The notes under the pieces: model-generated
The model's input: only the letters and a program-made list of their open reading frames with translations
Told to the model about the DNA's origin: nothing
The model's database searches: none
Made by a program: the position numbers and the translations under genes
Origin: BOG-932 sp965276835
Lineage (GTDB): Bacteria > Pseudomonadota > Alphaproteobacteria > BOG-932 > Roseiterribacteraceae
Assembly (NCBI GenBank): GCA_965276835.1
Contig: OZ255631.1
Span: 3,844,001 to 3,908,000, forward strand
DNA length: 64,000 nucleotides
Direction of reading: 5' to 3'
Shown here: one piece after another, positions 1 to 7,985 of the stretch
How the letters are laid out: every line of letters starts with the position of its first letter
Position numbering within the stretch: the first letter of the stretch is position 1

Positions 1-2
1 AA

Positions 3-146
3 AACTGGAGCGGGATCGCCTCCACGTTTTTCAAGTTCGGCAGCACCGACATGATCGAATATACGTTCGGCCCGCCGATCGTTCTTCTGGTCCTGGGAAC
101 CAGCGCAGCGGTGATGCTTCGGCGGCGGCGCCCGAGCGCACTCTAA
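3..146 (+). CDS. C-terminal end of a membrane-anchored protein (5' end outside window)
   Basis: An open frame enters from the left edge and stops at TAA 144-146, leaving 47 residues. The tail is a hydrophobic segment (GPPIVLLVLGTSAAVML) followed by RRRRPSAL. A single transmembrane helix ending in a short arginine cluster is typical of a C-terminal surface-anchor signal or a simple C-terminal membrane anchor. No Pro-Glu-Pro motif is visible, so I do not call it PEP-CTERM. It ends just before a bidirectional terminator shared with rpmB. Function is not recognisable from this fragment. Confidence 0.55.
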   Translation, partial: NWSGIASTFFKFGSTDMIEYTFGPPIVLLVLGTSAAVMLRRRRPSAL

Positions 147-164
147 TCGACGCATTCGTGACAT

Positions 165-196
165 AAAAAAAGCCCGGTCGACCGACCGGGCTTTTT
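165..196. terminator. Bidirectional rho-independent terminator
   Basis: A 9-bp perfect stem (AGCCCGGTC at 171-179, GACCGGGCT at 184-192) with a 4-base loop is flanked by an A-run on the left and a T-run on the right. It can therefore end transcription from both the plus-strand gene ending at 146 and the minus-strand rpmB ending at 219. Confidence 0.9.
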
Positions 197-218
197 GTTG
201 GTCCGCCGGGCAAATGCC

Positions 219-509
219 TCAGCTGCGTTCGGCGACTTTCGTCTCAATCTGCTTCTTCAGACTGCGCATCTCGGTGCCCAGGGCCGACCCGCGCGCGCCG
301 ATCAGGTAGGCGTCGAGGCCGCCCTTATGCTCGATCGTGCGCAGTCCGTTCGTCGAAACACGGAAGCTGACATTCCGGCCCAGCATCTCGCTGAACATCG
401 ACGTCTGCTGCAGATTCGGCAGGAAGCGGCGACGCGTCTTGTTATTCGCGTGGCTGACATGGTTGCCGGTCTGGACGCCTTTGCCGGTCACGGCGCAACG
501 ACGAGCCAT
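219..509 (-). CDS. rpmB: 50S ribosomal protein L28
   Basis: Structural protein of the large ribosomal subunit, 96 aa. The N-terminus MARRCAVTGKGVQTGNHVSH and the following NNKTRRRFLPNLQ block are the L28 signature. The C-terminus is alpha-proteobacterial in style and extends beyond the roughly 78 residues of E. coli L28. An upstream in-frame extension exists, but the start at 509 is chosen because MARRC is the universal L28 N-terminus and AAGGA lies about seven bases before it. The gene stands alone and ends at the shared terminator near 180. Confidence 0.97.
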   Translation of the reverse strand: MARRCAVTGKGVQTGNHVSHANNKTRRRFLPNLQQTSMFSEMLGRNVSFRVSTNGLRTIEHKGGLDAYLIGARGSALGTEMRSLKKQIETKVAERS

Positions 510-600
510 GGTGAATTCCTTACACGAGACTAAACAGGACACGCGACAGCTTGAGGCTTCGCGCGAAGGCGCGGAAACTAAGCGATCGGGCGGGGTTTCG

Positions 601-981
601 TCAAGGCCGCCAAGGCACATCCTGTTCTATGGCCGATTCCCAGTTGCGTCCGTCGAACGGCTGGATCGTCAAACCGGCGATATCGACATCGTCCAGGCAG
701 CGCACATTGACGTCGATCTTATCGGGATCGGAGCGCGGGACATAGAACGGATGGATGCCGCAATCACGGCAGAACATATGCTTTGCCGCGCCGGTGTTGA
801 AGCTGTAGGTCGCGATATCGTCAGCGCCCGACAGCAACTCAAACTGCTGCGGCGGCACGATCAGGTGCAGAAAACCCTTTTTGGTGCAGACCGAGCAGTT
901 GCAGTCGGTGATCCCGACCAGATCGGCCGTTACGCGAAAGCGCACGCGGCCGCAATGGCAACCGCCGGTCCAGGTCGGCAT
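601..981 (-). CDS. GFA/CENP-V-fold zinc protein
   Basis: 126 aa protein of the glutathione-dependent formaldehyde-activating (GFA) family, a beta-tent fold that binds zinc through cysteines. Visible ligands are CHCG (about residues 9-12), DCNCSVC (about 35-40) and CRDCG (about 83-87). The family name comes from one member; most paralogues have unknown substrates, so no reaction is assigned. The start MPTWTGGCHCG at 981 is preferred over an in-frame upstream ATG because the longer form would run into the upstream ABC gene. It begins 2 bp after the stop of the Atm1-type exporter, suggesting co-transcription. Confidence 0.88.
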   Translation of the reverse strand: MPTWTGGCHCGRVRFRVTADLVGITDCNCSVCTKKGFLHLIVPPQQFELLSGADDIATYSFNTGAAKHMFCRDCGIHPFYVPRSDPDKIDVNVRCLDDVDIAGLTIQPFDGRNWESAIEQDVPWRP

Positions 982-983
982 CG

Positions 984-2849
984 CTATTCGGCCGCCTCGG
1001 CGGGAATCGGGAGGTCGGCCGGCTCGATGCCGCGACGCGCTGCCTCCTGCTGTTTGCGCCACATCTCGGCGAACAGACCGCCCTGGACCAGCAGGCCGAC
1101 ATGGTTGCCACGCTCGACGATGCGCCCGCCGGAGAGGACCAGGATTTCATCGGCGTCGATAATGGTCGACAGGCGGTGGGCGATGACCAGTGTGGTCCGC
1201 CCCTCACTGGCGGTCTTTAGATTACCCTGAATTTCCTTTTCGGTCGCCGTGTCCAAAGCGGAAGTTGCCTCGTCGAACAGCATAATCGGCGGGTCTTTCA
1301 ACAAAGCACGTGCGATAGCGACGCGCTGCTTCTCCCCGCCCGACAGTTTCAGCCCGCGTTCGCCGACCATCGCCTCGTAGCCCTCGGGCAGGGTCTGGAT
1401 GAAGCCCTCGATATTGGCCATGCGTGCCGCCCGCTCGACCTCTTCGCGAGTGGCATCTGGGCGGCCATAGGCGATGTTGTAATAGATCGTGTCGTTGAAC
1501 AGCACTGTGTCTTGCGGAACGATGCCGATCGCGGCGCGCAGGCTTTGTTGTGTCACGTCGCGGATATCCTGCCCGTCGATCAGTATCGCGCCGCCGGTCG
1601 CGTCGTAAAAGCGGAACAACAGCCGGGCAATGGTCGATTTGCCGGCGCCCGACGAACCGACGATGGCGACGGTGCGCCCGGCCGGAACTGCGAAGCTGAC
1701 GCCGTCAAGGATCGGCCGGCGTTCATCGTATGAGAAATCGACGTCGCGGAATTCCACCGCGCCACCAGTAAGGGCGAGCGGCAAAGCGCCGGGCCGGTCG
1801 GCAATATCCAGCGTTTCACCCAGCAGGTTGAACATGCCCTCGATATCGACCAGTGCCTGTTTCAACGCCGAATAGACCGTGCCGAAGATACCGAGCGGCT
1901 GCGCCAATTGGATCAGATAGGTATTGAGCGTGACGAATCCGCCGATGCTCATATGGCCGGCGACGATATCCCGCGCCGACAGCAGCATGATGATCGTGAC
2001 CCCGGCGCCGACGATCGCCGCCTGCCCGATATTGAGGACCGACAGCGAGGTCACGGTCTTGACCGCCGCCTTCTCATACCGCTCCAGCGCCTTGTCGTAG
2101 CGGCGAGCCTCATGCTCCTCATTGGTGAAATACTTCACCGTTTCGTGATTGAGCAGGCTGTCGATCGCCTTCGTATTGGCCGAACTGTCGCTGTCGTTCA
2201 TCTGCCGGCGAATAACGATCCGCCAATTGCTGACGAGGATGGTGAAGACGATATAGGTGCCGACAGTCAGAACCGTCGCGATTGCATAGGTTCCGTCGAA
2301 GCGCCGCCAGATGACCAGCGCCGACAGGATCAGCATCACGATGGTCGGGAAGACATTGAACAGCGAGAAGGACAGCAGGCTATCGATTGCCGTGGTGCCA
2401 CGCTGGATTGCCCGCGACAGGCCGCCGGTCTGCCGGTCCAGGTGGAATTTCAGCGACAGGCTGTGCAGGTGCCGGAAGACATTAAGGGCCACCTGGCGGA
2501 TCGCCCGCTGCGAGACCTTCTGGAAGATCGCATTGCGCGCTTCATTGAAGAACTGGGTCAGCAGCCGCGCCATGCCGTAGGCGGCGATCAGCCCGACCGG
2601 CACCGCGATCAGCGCCCCGTGCTTGCCCGACATAGCGTCGACCGCCTTGCCATAGACGATGGGGATGATCAGCGTCGCGATATTGCTGAGCAGCAGCGCG
2701 AACATCGCCAGCACCACGCGCACGCGCAGTTCAAGAGCATTCTTCGGCCAGAGATATGGCGCTAGCATTCCCAGGGCGCGAAAATCGCCCTTAGGCTTGG
2801 ATTGCGACGCAGTTTTTATGAATGGAGCGGTCTGAAGAGGCGGAGTCAT
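984..2849 (-). CDS. atm1: Atm1-type ABC exporter (fused permease-ATPase)
   Basis: 621 aa half-transporter of the ABCB7/Atm1 family. The N-terminal half (about 35-330) is the six-helix exporter domain, with the LKFHLDRQTGGLSRAIQRGT segment conserved in Atm1 proteins. The C-terminal ATPase has Walker A GSSGAGKST (about 395), signature LSGGEKQR (about 500) and Walker B IMLFDEATSALD. Known Atm1 homologues export glutathione-linked sulfur or metal conjugates, supporting cytosolic Fe-S and metal homeostasis. The substrate here is inferred from family only. It is probably co-transcribed with the GFA-fold gene 2 bp downstream; both families have links to glutathione chemistry. Confidence 0.93.
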   Translation of the reverse strand: MTPPLQTAPFIKTASQSKPKGDFRALGMLAPYLWPKNALELRVRVVLAMFALLLSNIATLIIPIVYGKAVDAMSGKHGALIAVPVGLIAAYGMARLLTQFFNEARNAIFQKVSQRAIRQVALNVFRHLHSLSLKFHLDRQTGGLSRAIQRGTTAIDSLLSFSLFNVFPTIVMLILSALVIWRRFDGTYAIATVLTVGTYIVFTILVSNWRIVIRRQMNDSDSSANTKAIDSLLNHETVKYFTNEEHEARRYDKALERYEKAAVKTVTSLSVLNIGQAAIVGAGVTIIMLLSARDIVAGHMSIGGFVTLNTYLIQLAQPLGIFGTVYSALKQALVDIEGMFNLLGETLDIADRPGALPLALTGGAVEFRDVDFSYDERRPILDGVSFAVPAGRTVAIVGSSGAGKSTIARLLFRFYDATGGAILIDGQDIRDVTQQSLRAAIGIVPQDTVLFNDTIYYNIAYGRPDATREEVERAARMANIEGFIQTLPEGYEAMVGERGLKLSGGEKQRVAIARALLKDPPIMLFDEATSALDTATEKEIQGNLKTASEGRTTLVIAHRLSTIIDADEILVLSGGRIVERGNHVGLLVQGGLFAEMWRKQQEAARRGIEPADLPIPAEAAE

Positions 2850-2893
2850 TCCGGCCTATATAAGGGCCGGACCGCGGACATGCGAGTGGATCG

Positions 2894-3205
2894 TCAATAA
2901 TTTGGTCGAGAGCGCCCGGATGTACGGCGCGCGATCCTGACAGGCACGCCGACCCGACGCTGCCGCCCGGCCAAGGCGGCGAAACAGAGGATCACCATGG
3001 TCCTGACAGCGAAGGCGGTACCGGCCAATGCCAGTATCCAGGCCAGCGCCATGACGGCGATGGTGATCGCGACCACCCGCACATTGAAAAATCGCGCGAA
3101 CAATACACGCAGGCGGCGCTTGTCCAGCGGCCGTCTCTGCGCAAGCGCGAGATGGATCGGGCCCTTGCCGTTCCTGAAGGCCGGCGGCCGTATTACAATG
3201 CCCAT
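2894..3205 (-). CDS. Small basic membrane protein, function unknown
   Basis: 103 aa protein with an N-terminal basic region, one or two hydrophobic helices (VVAITIAVMALAWILALAG and the following AVRTMVILCFAALAG) and a very arginine-rich C-terminus. The start at 3205 is supported by a perfect GAAGGAG Shine-Dalgarno sequence 6-7 bases upstream. A second long minus-strand frame over the same bases lacks such a site. It lies 44 bp upstream of the Atm1 gene on the same strand and may share its transcript. No family is recognised. Confidence 0.6.
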   Translation of the reverse strand: MGIVIRPPAFRNGKGPIHLALAQRRPLDKRRLRVLFARFFNVRVVAITIAVMALAWILALAGTAFAVRTMVILCFAALAGRQRRVGVPVRIARRTSGRSRPNY

Positions 3206-3319
3206 CGATGCTCCTTCGACCGGTGCACGCATTCCCGCCAAAGCTCCTTGCTCCCATCGCGGTACTGCACGGGAGCCTGCAACTGGATCAAAACATATTA
3301 CGTCAGAGGAGTTCCAGTC

Positions 3320-3952
3320 TTAAGCAATCTCTTCTTCGTCCGCCGCCCGGTACCACGCCCTGATCGACGGCAATCCGAGGATCGTCTGCATATAGGTGTC
3401 GGACACGGGATCGACCGAAATATTATAGGTCTGGAATCGGGTCACGACGGGTGCGTACATTGCATCCGCGTTGCTAAAACGCCCGAACAGGAATGGTCCT
3501 GCGGCGCCGAACCGGGCCCGCGCATCACGCCAGATCGCCTGGATTCGCTCGACATCGGCCATTGCGCCAGCCGACAGCGCGGGCGTCGGCAGGTCCGCAC
3601 CGATATCCATCGACAATTCGCGGCGCAGGTCGGGAAAGCCCCCATGCATTTCGGCGGAAACCGAGCGCGCGACGGCCAGCGCGGACATTTCGTGCGGCCA
3701 CAGTTTTGATTCGGGAAAACGGACCGCCAGATATTCGAGGATAGCCAGGGAATCCCACACCAACTCACGCCCGTCGATCAGGATGGGCACCTTGCCGGCC
3801 GGCGAATACTCGAGAATCCGCGCCTTGGTGTCGGACTGGCGCAGGTGGATCAGCATTTCCTTGAAGGGAATGCCGGCTTCCTTCAAGGCAACCCACGGCC
3901 GCAGCGACCAACTGGACCATTTCTTGGTGCCGATAATCAGGGTCAGGCTCAT
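3320..3952 (-). CDS. Glutathione S-transferase family protein
   Basis: 210 aa cytosolic GST. The N-terminal thioredoxin-fold domain contains SSWSLRPW (about residues 12-19), where a serine would activate glutathione, and the cis-proline segment GKVPILID with the DSLAILEYLA motif that binds the gamma-glutamyl moiety. The C-terminal all-helical domain ends IRAWYRAADEEEIA. The start at 3952 has an AAGGGGGAAG ribosome site. Upstream in-frame sequence would translate the antisense of the tRNA-Val gene and is not coding. Substrate unknown. Confidence 0.9.
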   Translation of the reverse strand: MSLTLIIGTKKWSSWSLRPWVALKEAGIPFKEMLIHLRQSDTKARILEYSPAGKVPILIDGRELVWDSLAILEYLAVRFPESKLWPHEMSALAVARSVSAEMHGGFPDLRRELSMDIGADLPTPALSAGAMADVERIQAIWRDARARFGAAGPFLFGRFSNADAMYAPVVTRFQTYNISVDPVSDTYMQTILGLPSIRAWYRAADEEEIA

Positions 3953-4065
3953 GGGACTTCCCCCTTCGTTATGATTCATCAGGTTGCATCGGGAACAGCG
4001 GATTGCAACAGCGGAAACGGAATGATACACAGCGGCCCTTCCGGTGGAAGACGCCGTTAATCGGC

Positions 4066-4140
4066 GGGCGCGTAGCTCAGCGGGAGAGCACTTCCTTGAC
4101 ATGGAAGGGGTCACAGGTTCAATCCCTGTCGCGCCCACCA
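4066..4140 (+). tRNA. tRNA-Val (anticodon GAC)
   Basis: 75-nt cloverleaf. The acceptor stem GGGCGCG (4066-4072) pairs with CGCGCCC (4130-4136), followed by discriminator A and an encoded CCA (4138-4140). The D-arm contains GCTCAGCGGGAGAGC. The anticodon stem CTTCC/GGAAG encloses loop TTGACAT with anticodon GAC at 4098-4100, which reads GUC and GUU. The T-arm carries GGTTCAATCC. Confidence 0.97.
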
Positions 4141-4187
4141 GATATCCACCTGGAATCCCTCACCTTTTGCAAAAAGCGCGGCGATCG

Positions 4188-4733
4188 ATGCCGTCTCCCG
4201 ATCTCATGATCCGATCCGCCGCAATCAGTCGCTGCGGTCGGTATCGTTGGTGGCTGAAGCGCGAATGGGACGACGGGCCCGCAATTGCCTGGATCATGCT
4301 GAATCCGGCGCGAGCGGATGAACAGCGCGACGATCCGACTATCCGCCGCGTCATACATTTCTCCCGGTCCTGGGGATTCGGCGCGGCCACGGTTGTCAAT
4401 CTTTACCCGTTCCGATCCACCATTCCCGCCCAATGCCGTGGTTGGACTGCTTCCAGCCCCATGACATTCCGAAAACACATGCGCGAAAACGATCGGACCA
4501 TTGCGGAAATCGTACATGACGCCAGCGCAATCGCCGTCGCGTGGGGCACGGTAGGCTGGGCTCGCGACCGCGCCGAACTGCTGGTCGCGAATCTGGTTCG
4601 GGCGGGAGCGCCGCCGCTTCAATGCCTGGGCGTCACGCGGGACGGATCGCCCCTTCACCCGATGGCGCGTGGGCGCAAGCGCGTCCCGGACGACCGGCTG
4701 CCGGCATCCTGGCCGCACGACCATACCTGCTGA
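4188..4733 (+). CDS. DUF1643 family protein
   Basis: 181 aa protein matching DUF1643. Visible family features are WIMLNPARADEQRDDPTIRR near residue 33, the SWGFGAATVVNLYPFRST block, and the C-terminal CLGVTRDGSPLHPMARGRKR. Members occur sporadically in bacteria and phages, and no biochemical role is established. The start at 4188 (MPSPDL) is chosen because the longer frame would translate through tRNA-Val; an ATG at 4206 is an alternative. No strong Shine-Dalgarno is visible for either. Confidence 0.82.
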   Translation: MPSPDLMIRSAAISRCGRYRWWLKREWDDGPAIAWIMLNPARADEQRDDPTIRRVIHFSRSWGFGAATVVNLYPFRSTIPAQCRGWTASSPMTFRKHMRENDRTIAEIVHDASAIAVAWGTVGWARDRAELLVANLVRAGAPPLQCLGVTRDGSPLHPMARGRKRVPDDRLPASWPHDHTC

Positions 4734-4788
4734 CAGGCACGGCGATTTAGGCGACACTGCCTGCAATTCGAAAGCCAGTAGGAAGCGC

Positions 4789-5269
4789 ATGTCCACCCTG
4801 CCCAACCATCTGCCGCAGACTGTGGACGGCGCAGCGGCGCATATCTATGCGGTGACCAAGCCGACGGCGGACGATTTGACCGTGATGCTGTATCTGGAAG
4901 CGGCGGGCGAAGGTTTCTATGCGTCGTTCGCGGAGGCTGCACCAAACGAGGAGGTTCGCGCGGTCTTCAAGAAGAACGGCCAGGAAGAGGTCGGCCACGC
5001 CCACCGCGTCAGCCGGGCGCTGAAGCTGCTTTACAGTGTCGACCGTCCCGTGCCTGAGCCTGAGGACAACCCCTATTACGACCGCCCTAAGGATGCTGTC
5101 CAAGGCGGTGATAGACGGCATCGCCGAAAGCGAGCTGGCCGGCGACAAGCTTTACGATCTGTGGGCGACCAATCTGGGCCATGAAGAGGCCGGCCGCCTG
5201 TTGCGGCAAAACGGCAAGGAAGAGAAGGGCCACGGCGAGCGTATGCAGCGCGCGGCCAACCTGCTGTAA
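4789..5269 (+). pseudogene. Ferritin-like (rubrerythrin-type) protein with a frameshift
   Basis: Two overlapping frames make one ferritin-like protein. The first begins at ATG 4789 and carries EAAGEGFYASFAEAAPNEEV then QEEVGHAHR, the E...ExxH pattern of one diiron helix pair. Around 5085-5100 the homology moves to the next frame, which reads SKAVIDGIAESELAGDKLYD and ends KEEKGHGERMQRAANLL at 5269. The change is +1, meaning one extra base or two missing. No slippery run or stimulatory structure is obvious, so a mutation or an assembly error is likelier than programmed frameshifting. The intact family has roles in peroxide and iron handling. Confidence 0.75.
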
Positions 5270-5393
5270 TCGCGGAAACTCTGTCGAGAAACTTTACGGG
5301 CGGATTAAATAACAATTGTATAAATAACGCATTAGCAACCACTTGCAGGTTTGGCTTGGGATTTGCATGTCCTGTAGCGCAATGATGACTTTC

Positions 5394-6368
5394 ATGAAGA
5401 TATTGCGTCTATCGCGCCTCAGAGCCGCAATTTTCTGCGCGATCGCAGCTGGTGCGCTGCTCGTTGGAAGCCCGCAAGCTGACGCTGCAGCCATTACACT
5501 TGGCTCAGCATCTACCTATGGCCTTCTGCTCGGCAATTCGCAGACTTTTGCCATGGGTGGCGGCTTCAAACTGAACGGTAATATCGGTCTCGGCATGTCC
5601 AACACCGTCACGGTGGCGGGCTCCAACACCATTAGCGGTAATGCTTACATCGACGGCTCCTACTCATCTTCGGGCAACGGCAGCGTCAGTGTTTCGGGCG
5701 GGATTGCGACGCAAAGCATGGCGACGGCAATCAACAACGCCTATTCGGCATCGACGACCGCCGGCGCGCTGTCGGCCAACCTGTTGGTTTCGGGCAACGC
5801 AATCAGCCTAACCAGCGGCCAGTCCCTTACAATCAAGGCGTTGACCAACGCCAGCGAGAACGTGCTCAACATCAGCGCACTCAGTCTGACGAGCGGCACG
5901 CTGACCTTCGATGACAACGGCTATACCGGCGCCAAATTCATCATCAACGTCACCGGCAACTTCACGGTCGGCACCAGCGGATCCATCAAGTCGCTGATCC
6001 AGGGCATTAACGGCGCGTCGGCGGCCGATATCATCTTCAATATCGAGGGTACGGGAAATACCGTCTCGCTGACCGGCGCCAACAGCACATCGATGATCGG
6101 TACAATCCTGGCACCATCGCGCAACGTGACGGTCGGCGGCAACGGAACATTGACGGGTGCGCTGATGGCCGGCGTCGCGAACGCGGGCAAGTCGTATACG
6201 CTGACCGACAACTCGACCGGCTTCAATATCACGGATTACGCCTACAAGCCGTCAACTGGTGGCGGCGGTGGTGGACGTGCGCCGGAGCCGTCTACCATCG
6301 CCCTGCTCAGCGCCGGGTTGGTCGGCCTCGCCGCCGTCCGTCGTCGGCGGACAGCACCCCGCAAGTAA
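5394..6368 (+). CDS. PEP-CTERM ice-binding-fold (DUF3494-like) surface protein
   Basis: About 324 aa. A signal peptide (hydrophobic AAIFCAIAAGALLVG, cleavage near QADAA) is followed by a Gly/Ser/Thr/Asn-rich beta-solenoid region, including NIGLGMSNTVTVAGSNTISG and a C-terminal GTILAPSRNVTVGGNGTLTGALMA-type block typical of the DUF3494 ice-binding fold. The tail is GGGGGG, then APEPST, a hydrophobic helix and RRRR: a PEP-CTERM sorting signal cut by an exosortase. Most proteins of this fold lack proven ice binding, so an adhesive or matrix role is equally possible. Starts at 5382 and 5385 are alternatives; 5394 gives the cleanest signal peptide. No exosortase lies in this window. Confidence 0.82.
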   Translation: MKILRLSRLRAAIFCAIAAGALLVGSPQADAAAITLGSASTYGLLLGNSQTFAMGGGFKLNGNIGLGMSNTVTVAGSNTISGNAYIDGSYSSSGNGSVSVSGGIATQSMATAINNAYSASTTAGALSANLLVSGNAISLTSGQSLTIKALTNASENVLNISALSLTSGTLTFDDNGYTGAKFIINVTGNFTVGTSGSIKSLIQGINGASAADIIFNIEGTGNTVSLTGANSTSMIGTILAPSRNVTVGGNGTLTGALMAGVANAGKSYTLTDNSTGFNITDYAYKPSTGGGGGGRAPEPSTIALLSAGLVGLAAVRRRRTAPRK

Positions 6369-6370
6369 TC

Positions 6371-7810
6371 TTAGTGGGCTAAAAAAGCCGGCGTCGTTTT
6401 CCCGTCCTGGGTGATCGCCATGCTGTGCGCACGGCCGCTGGCATCCGTATCGAATTTGATTTCGGCGTTGATGTCGCGCACGAAAAACCGATCGTCGCCC
6501 TCCGCGAACAGTTCGGTTCTCGGTTCGCCCACTCCTTGGATATAAAGACGACCACCGTCGCGCGTCACGACAAGGCTGAAGGTTTCACTGACAAGATAAC
6601 GGCCGGTATAGTTATCGAACAGACTGGCATCGATCGGCGCCTCGCGGTGCAGCGTCCGCAGCGCCTGAGCCGGATCCAAAATATGAACCCCGATATCGTC
6701 GATCGTGTCGGCGGCGTTCGACAGGACGACAACGCCGACCCGTAGTTTCGGCGCGAAGCCGATAAAGGCGCGATAGCCCTCGGTCCGGCCATTTTCCCAG
6801 ACCATCTCAACTCCGTCCAACGTGGCAACATGCCAGCCCAGCGCGATCTTGAGTTCCTCATATTGCGTCGGTCGCACGGTCTTCAACATATCGCCCATGG
6901 CGGGCGCCAGCGGCGTGTTGACCAGACCGATATTGGCAGCAAGGAAATTGAGCAGGTCGTTCGCCGTCGACCGCATGCCGTCCGCGCCCAGCACCGAGGG
7001 AATGCTGGCGCGTGGCACGGGGCTCAGATGCATGTCATAGCCGCTGGACTGGTGCTCCTTCTCATCCGCCGATACGGCGATATGGGTGCTCACCATATGC
7101 AGCGGGGCCAGAATTCGCGCCTTCAACAGCGTTTCGAAATCGGTATGGCCCGCGGCGGCAAGCGCAAGGGCGAGCAGGTCGAACCCCGCATTGGAATATT
7201 CGTAACCGCTGCCGACGGCGCGGGTCAGCTCATAGGCCGACACAGACTTCAGCAACTGGTCGGCGTTCATGTCGGCGTTGGGGTGGTTGAGATCGACCGG
7301 GGCGACGTTGCTGGGCATCCGGGGCAGGCCCGACGTGTGGGTCGCCAAGTCCAGCAGGGTAATGGGCTTGCCGGCATATAGCGGCATCTTCGGATCGGGC
7401 GGCAGATATTTCGAAACCGGGTCGTTCAGCGACACTTCTCCACGGTGCGCCATATCGGTCAGCAGCAGGGCGGTGAACACTTTCGAGATGCCGCCGATCT
7501 CATAAATCGTGTCGCCGTCGACCGCATCGTCGTTGCCGACCTGCGCGGGGCCGCGCGACACGAATCGCCGGCCCGACGGTTCGACCACGCCGATCAGCAG
7601 GCCCACCGAATCGCGATAGGTGTTCACCCGGTCGTCGACGATCCGCTGCAGTTCCGCGTCGGTCGGCAGAACCGAGGCAATCGGGTTCACCGGCCTTCCT
7701 GAAGGTGCCAGGCGTGGAGGCGCGCCCGCGGGGGCCTTGGCTGGTGGCGCCGCATAAATTGGCGACGCGGCGAGCGCGAAAACCAGGACCAGGTAGGGAA
7801 AACGCAACAT
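6371..7810 (-). CDS. Beta-lactamase-fold (class C/AmpH-like) secreted protein lacking the catalytic serine
   Basis: 479 aa with a signal peptide (cleavage near IYAAPP) and a Pro/Ala-rich linker, then a serine beta-lactamase-like domain and a C-terminal beta domain resembling DUF3471. The SxxK motif should sit in EIGGISKVFT (about 104-113): Lys110 is present but the nucleophile position is Gly107 (codon GGC). The second motif YSN (205-207) is intact. The third, normally HxG, reads ENG in WENGRTEGY. The fold is certain, but hydrolase activity is doubtful; a binding or regulatory pseudoenzyme is possible. Convergent with the PEP-CTERM gene, 2 bp apart. Confidence 0.88.
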   Translation of the reverse strand: MLRFPYLVLVFALAASPIYAAPPAKAPAGAPPRLAPSGRPVNPIASVLPTDAELQRIVDDRVNTYRDSVGLLIGVVEPSGRRFVSRGPAQVGNDDAVDGDTIYEIGGISKVFTALLLTDMAHRGEVSLNDPVSKYLPPDPKMPLYAGKPITLLDLATHTSGLPRMPSNVAPVDLNHPNADMNADQLLKSVSAYELTRAVGSGYEYSNAGFDLLALALAAAGHTDFETLLKARILAPLHMVSTHIAVSADEKEHQSSGYDMHLSPVPRASIPSVLGADGMRSTANDLLNFLAANIGLVNTPLAPAMGDMLKTVRPTQYEELKIALGWHVATLDGVEMVWENGRTEGYRAFIGFAPKLRVGVVVLSNAADTIDDIGVHILDPAQALRTLHREAPIDASLFDNYTGRYLVSETFSLVVTRDGGRLYIQGVGEPRTELFAEGDDRFFVRDINAEIKFDTDASGRAHSMAITQDGKTTPAFLAH

Positions 7811-7903
7811 CGACTCTGACAGTAGTGTGATTGTCAGAGCGAGCCTACCATTTCGACGCGATGGCCGCCTAGCAATCGGCGACCGCCGGGACTAAGTTAA
7901 ACG

Positions 7904-7982
7904 CACTGGGGTGCTTGTCCCGATCGGCAGGCTGAGATCAGACCCATTGAACCTGACGTGGGTAATGCCACCGCAGGGAGAG
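7904..7982 (+). promoter_or_regulatory. TPP riboswitch (THI element) controlling thiO-thiS-thiG-thiE
   Basis: Conserved TPP-aptamer blocks occur in order: CTGGGGTGC (7906-7914), GGCTGAGA (7930-7937), ACCCATTGAACCTGA (7942-7956) and GGGTAATGCCACCGCAGGGAG (7960-7980). The closing 3' strand contains the GGGAG that is also the ribosome site of thiO (ATG at 7986). TPP binding would therefore hide the Shine-Dalgarno directly, without a separate expression platform. Confidence 0.93.
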
Positions 7983-7985
7983 GAC

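Noticed and set aside
3953..4138. N-terminal extension of the GST frame (MGATGIEPVTPSMSRKCSPA...)
   Set aside because: It is the antisense translation of tRNA-Val, a well-known artefact; the real GST start at 3952 has its own ribosome site.
5085..5100. Programmed ribosomal frameshift in the ferritin-like gene
   Set aside because: No slippery heptamer, internal Shine-Dalgarno or pseudoknot is apparent, and the family is not known to use recoding.
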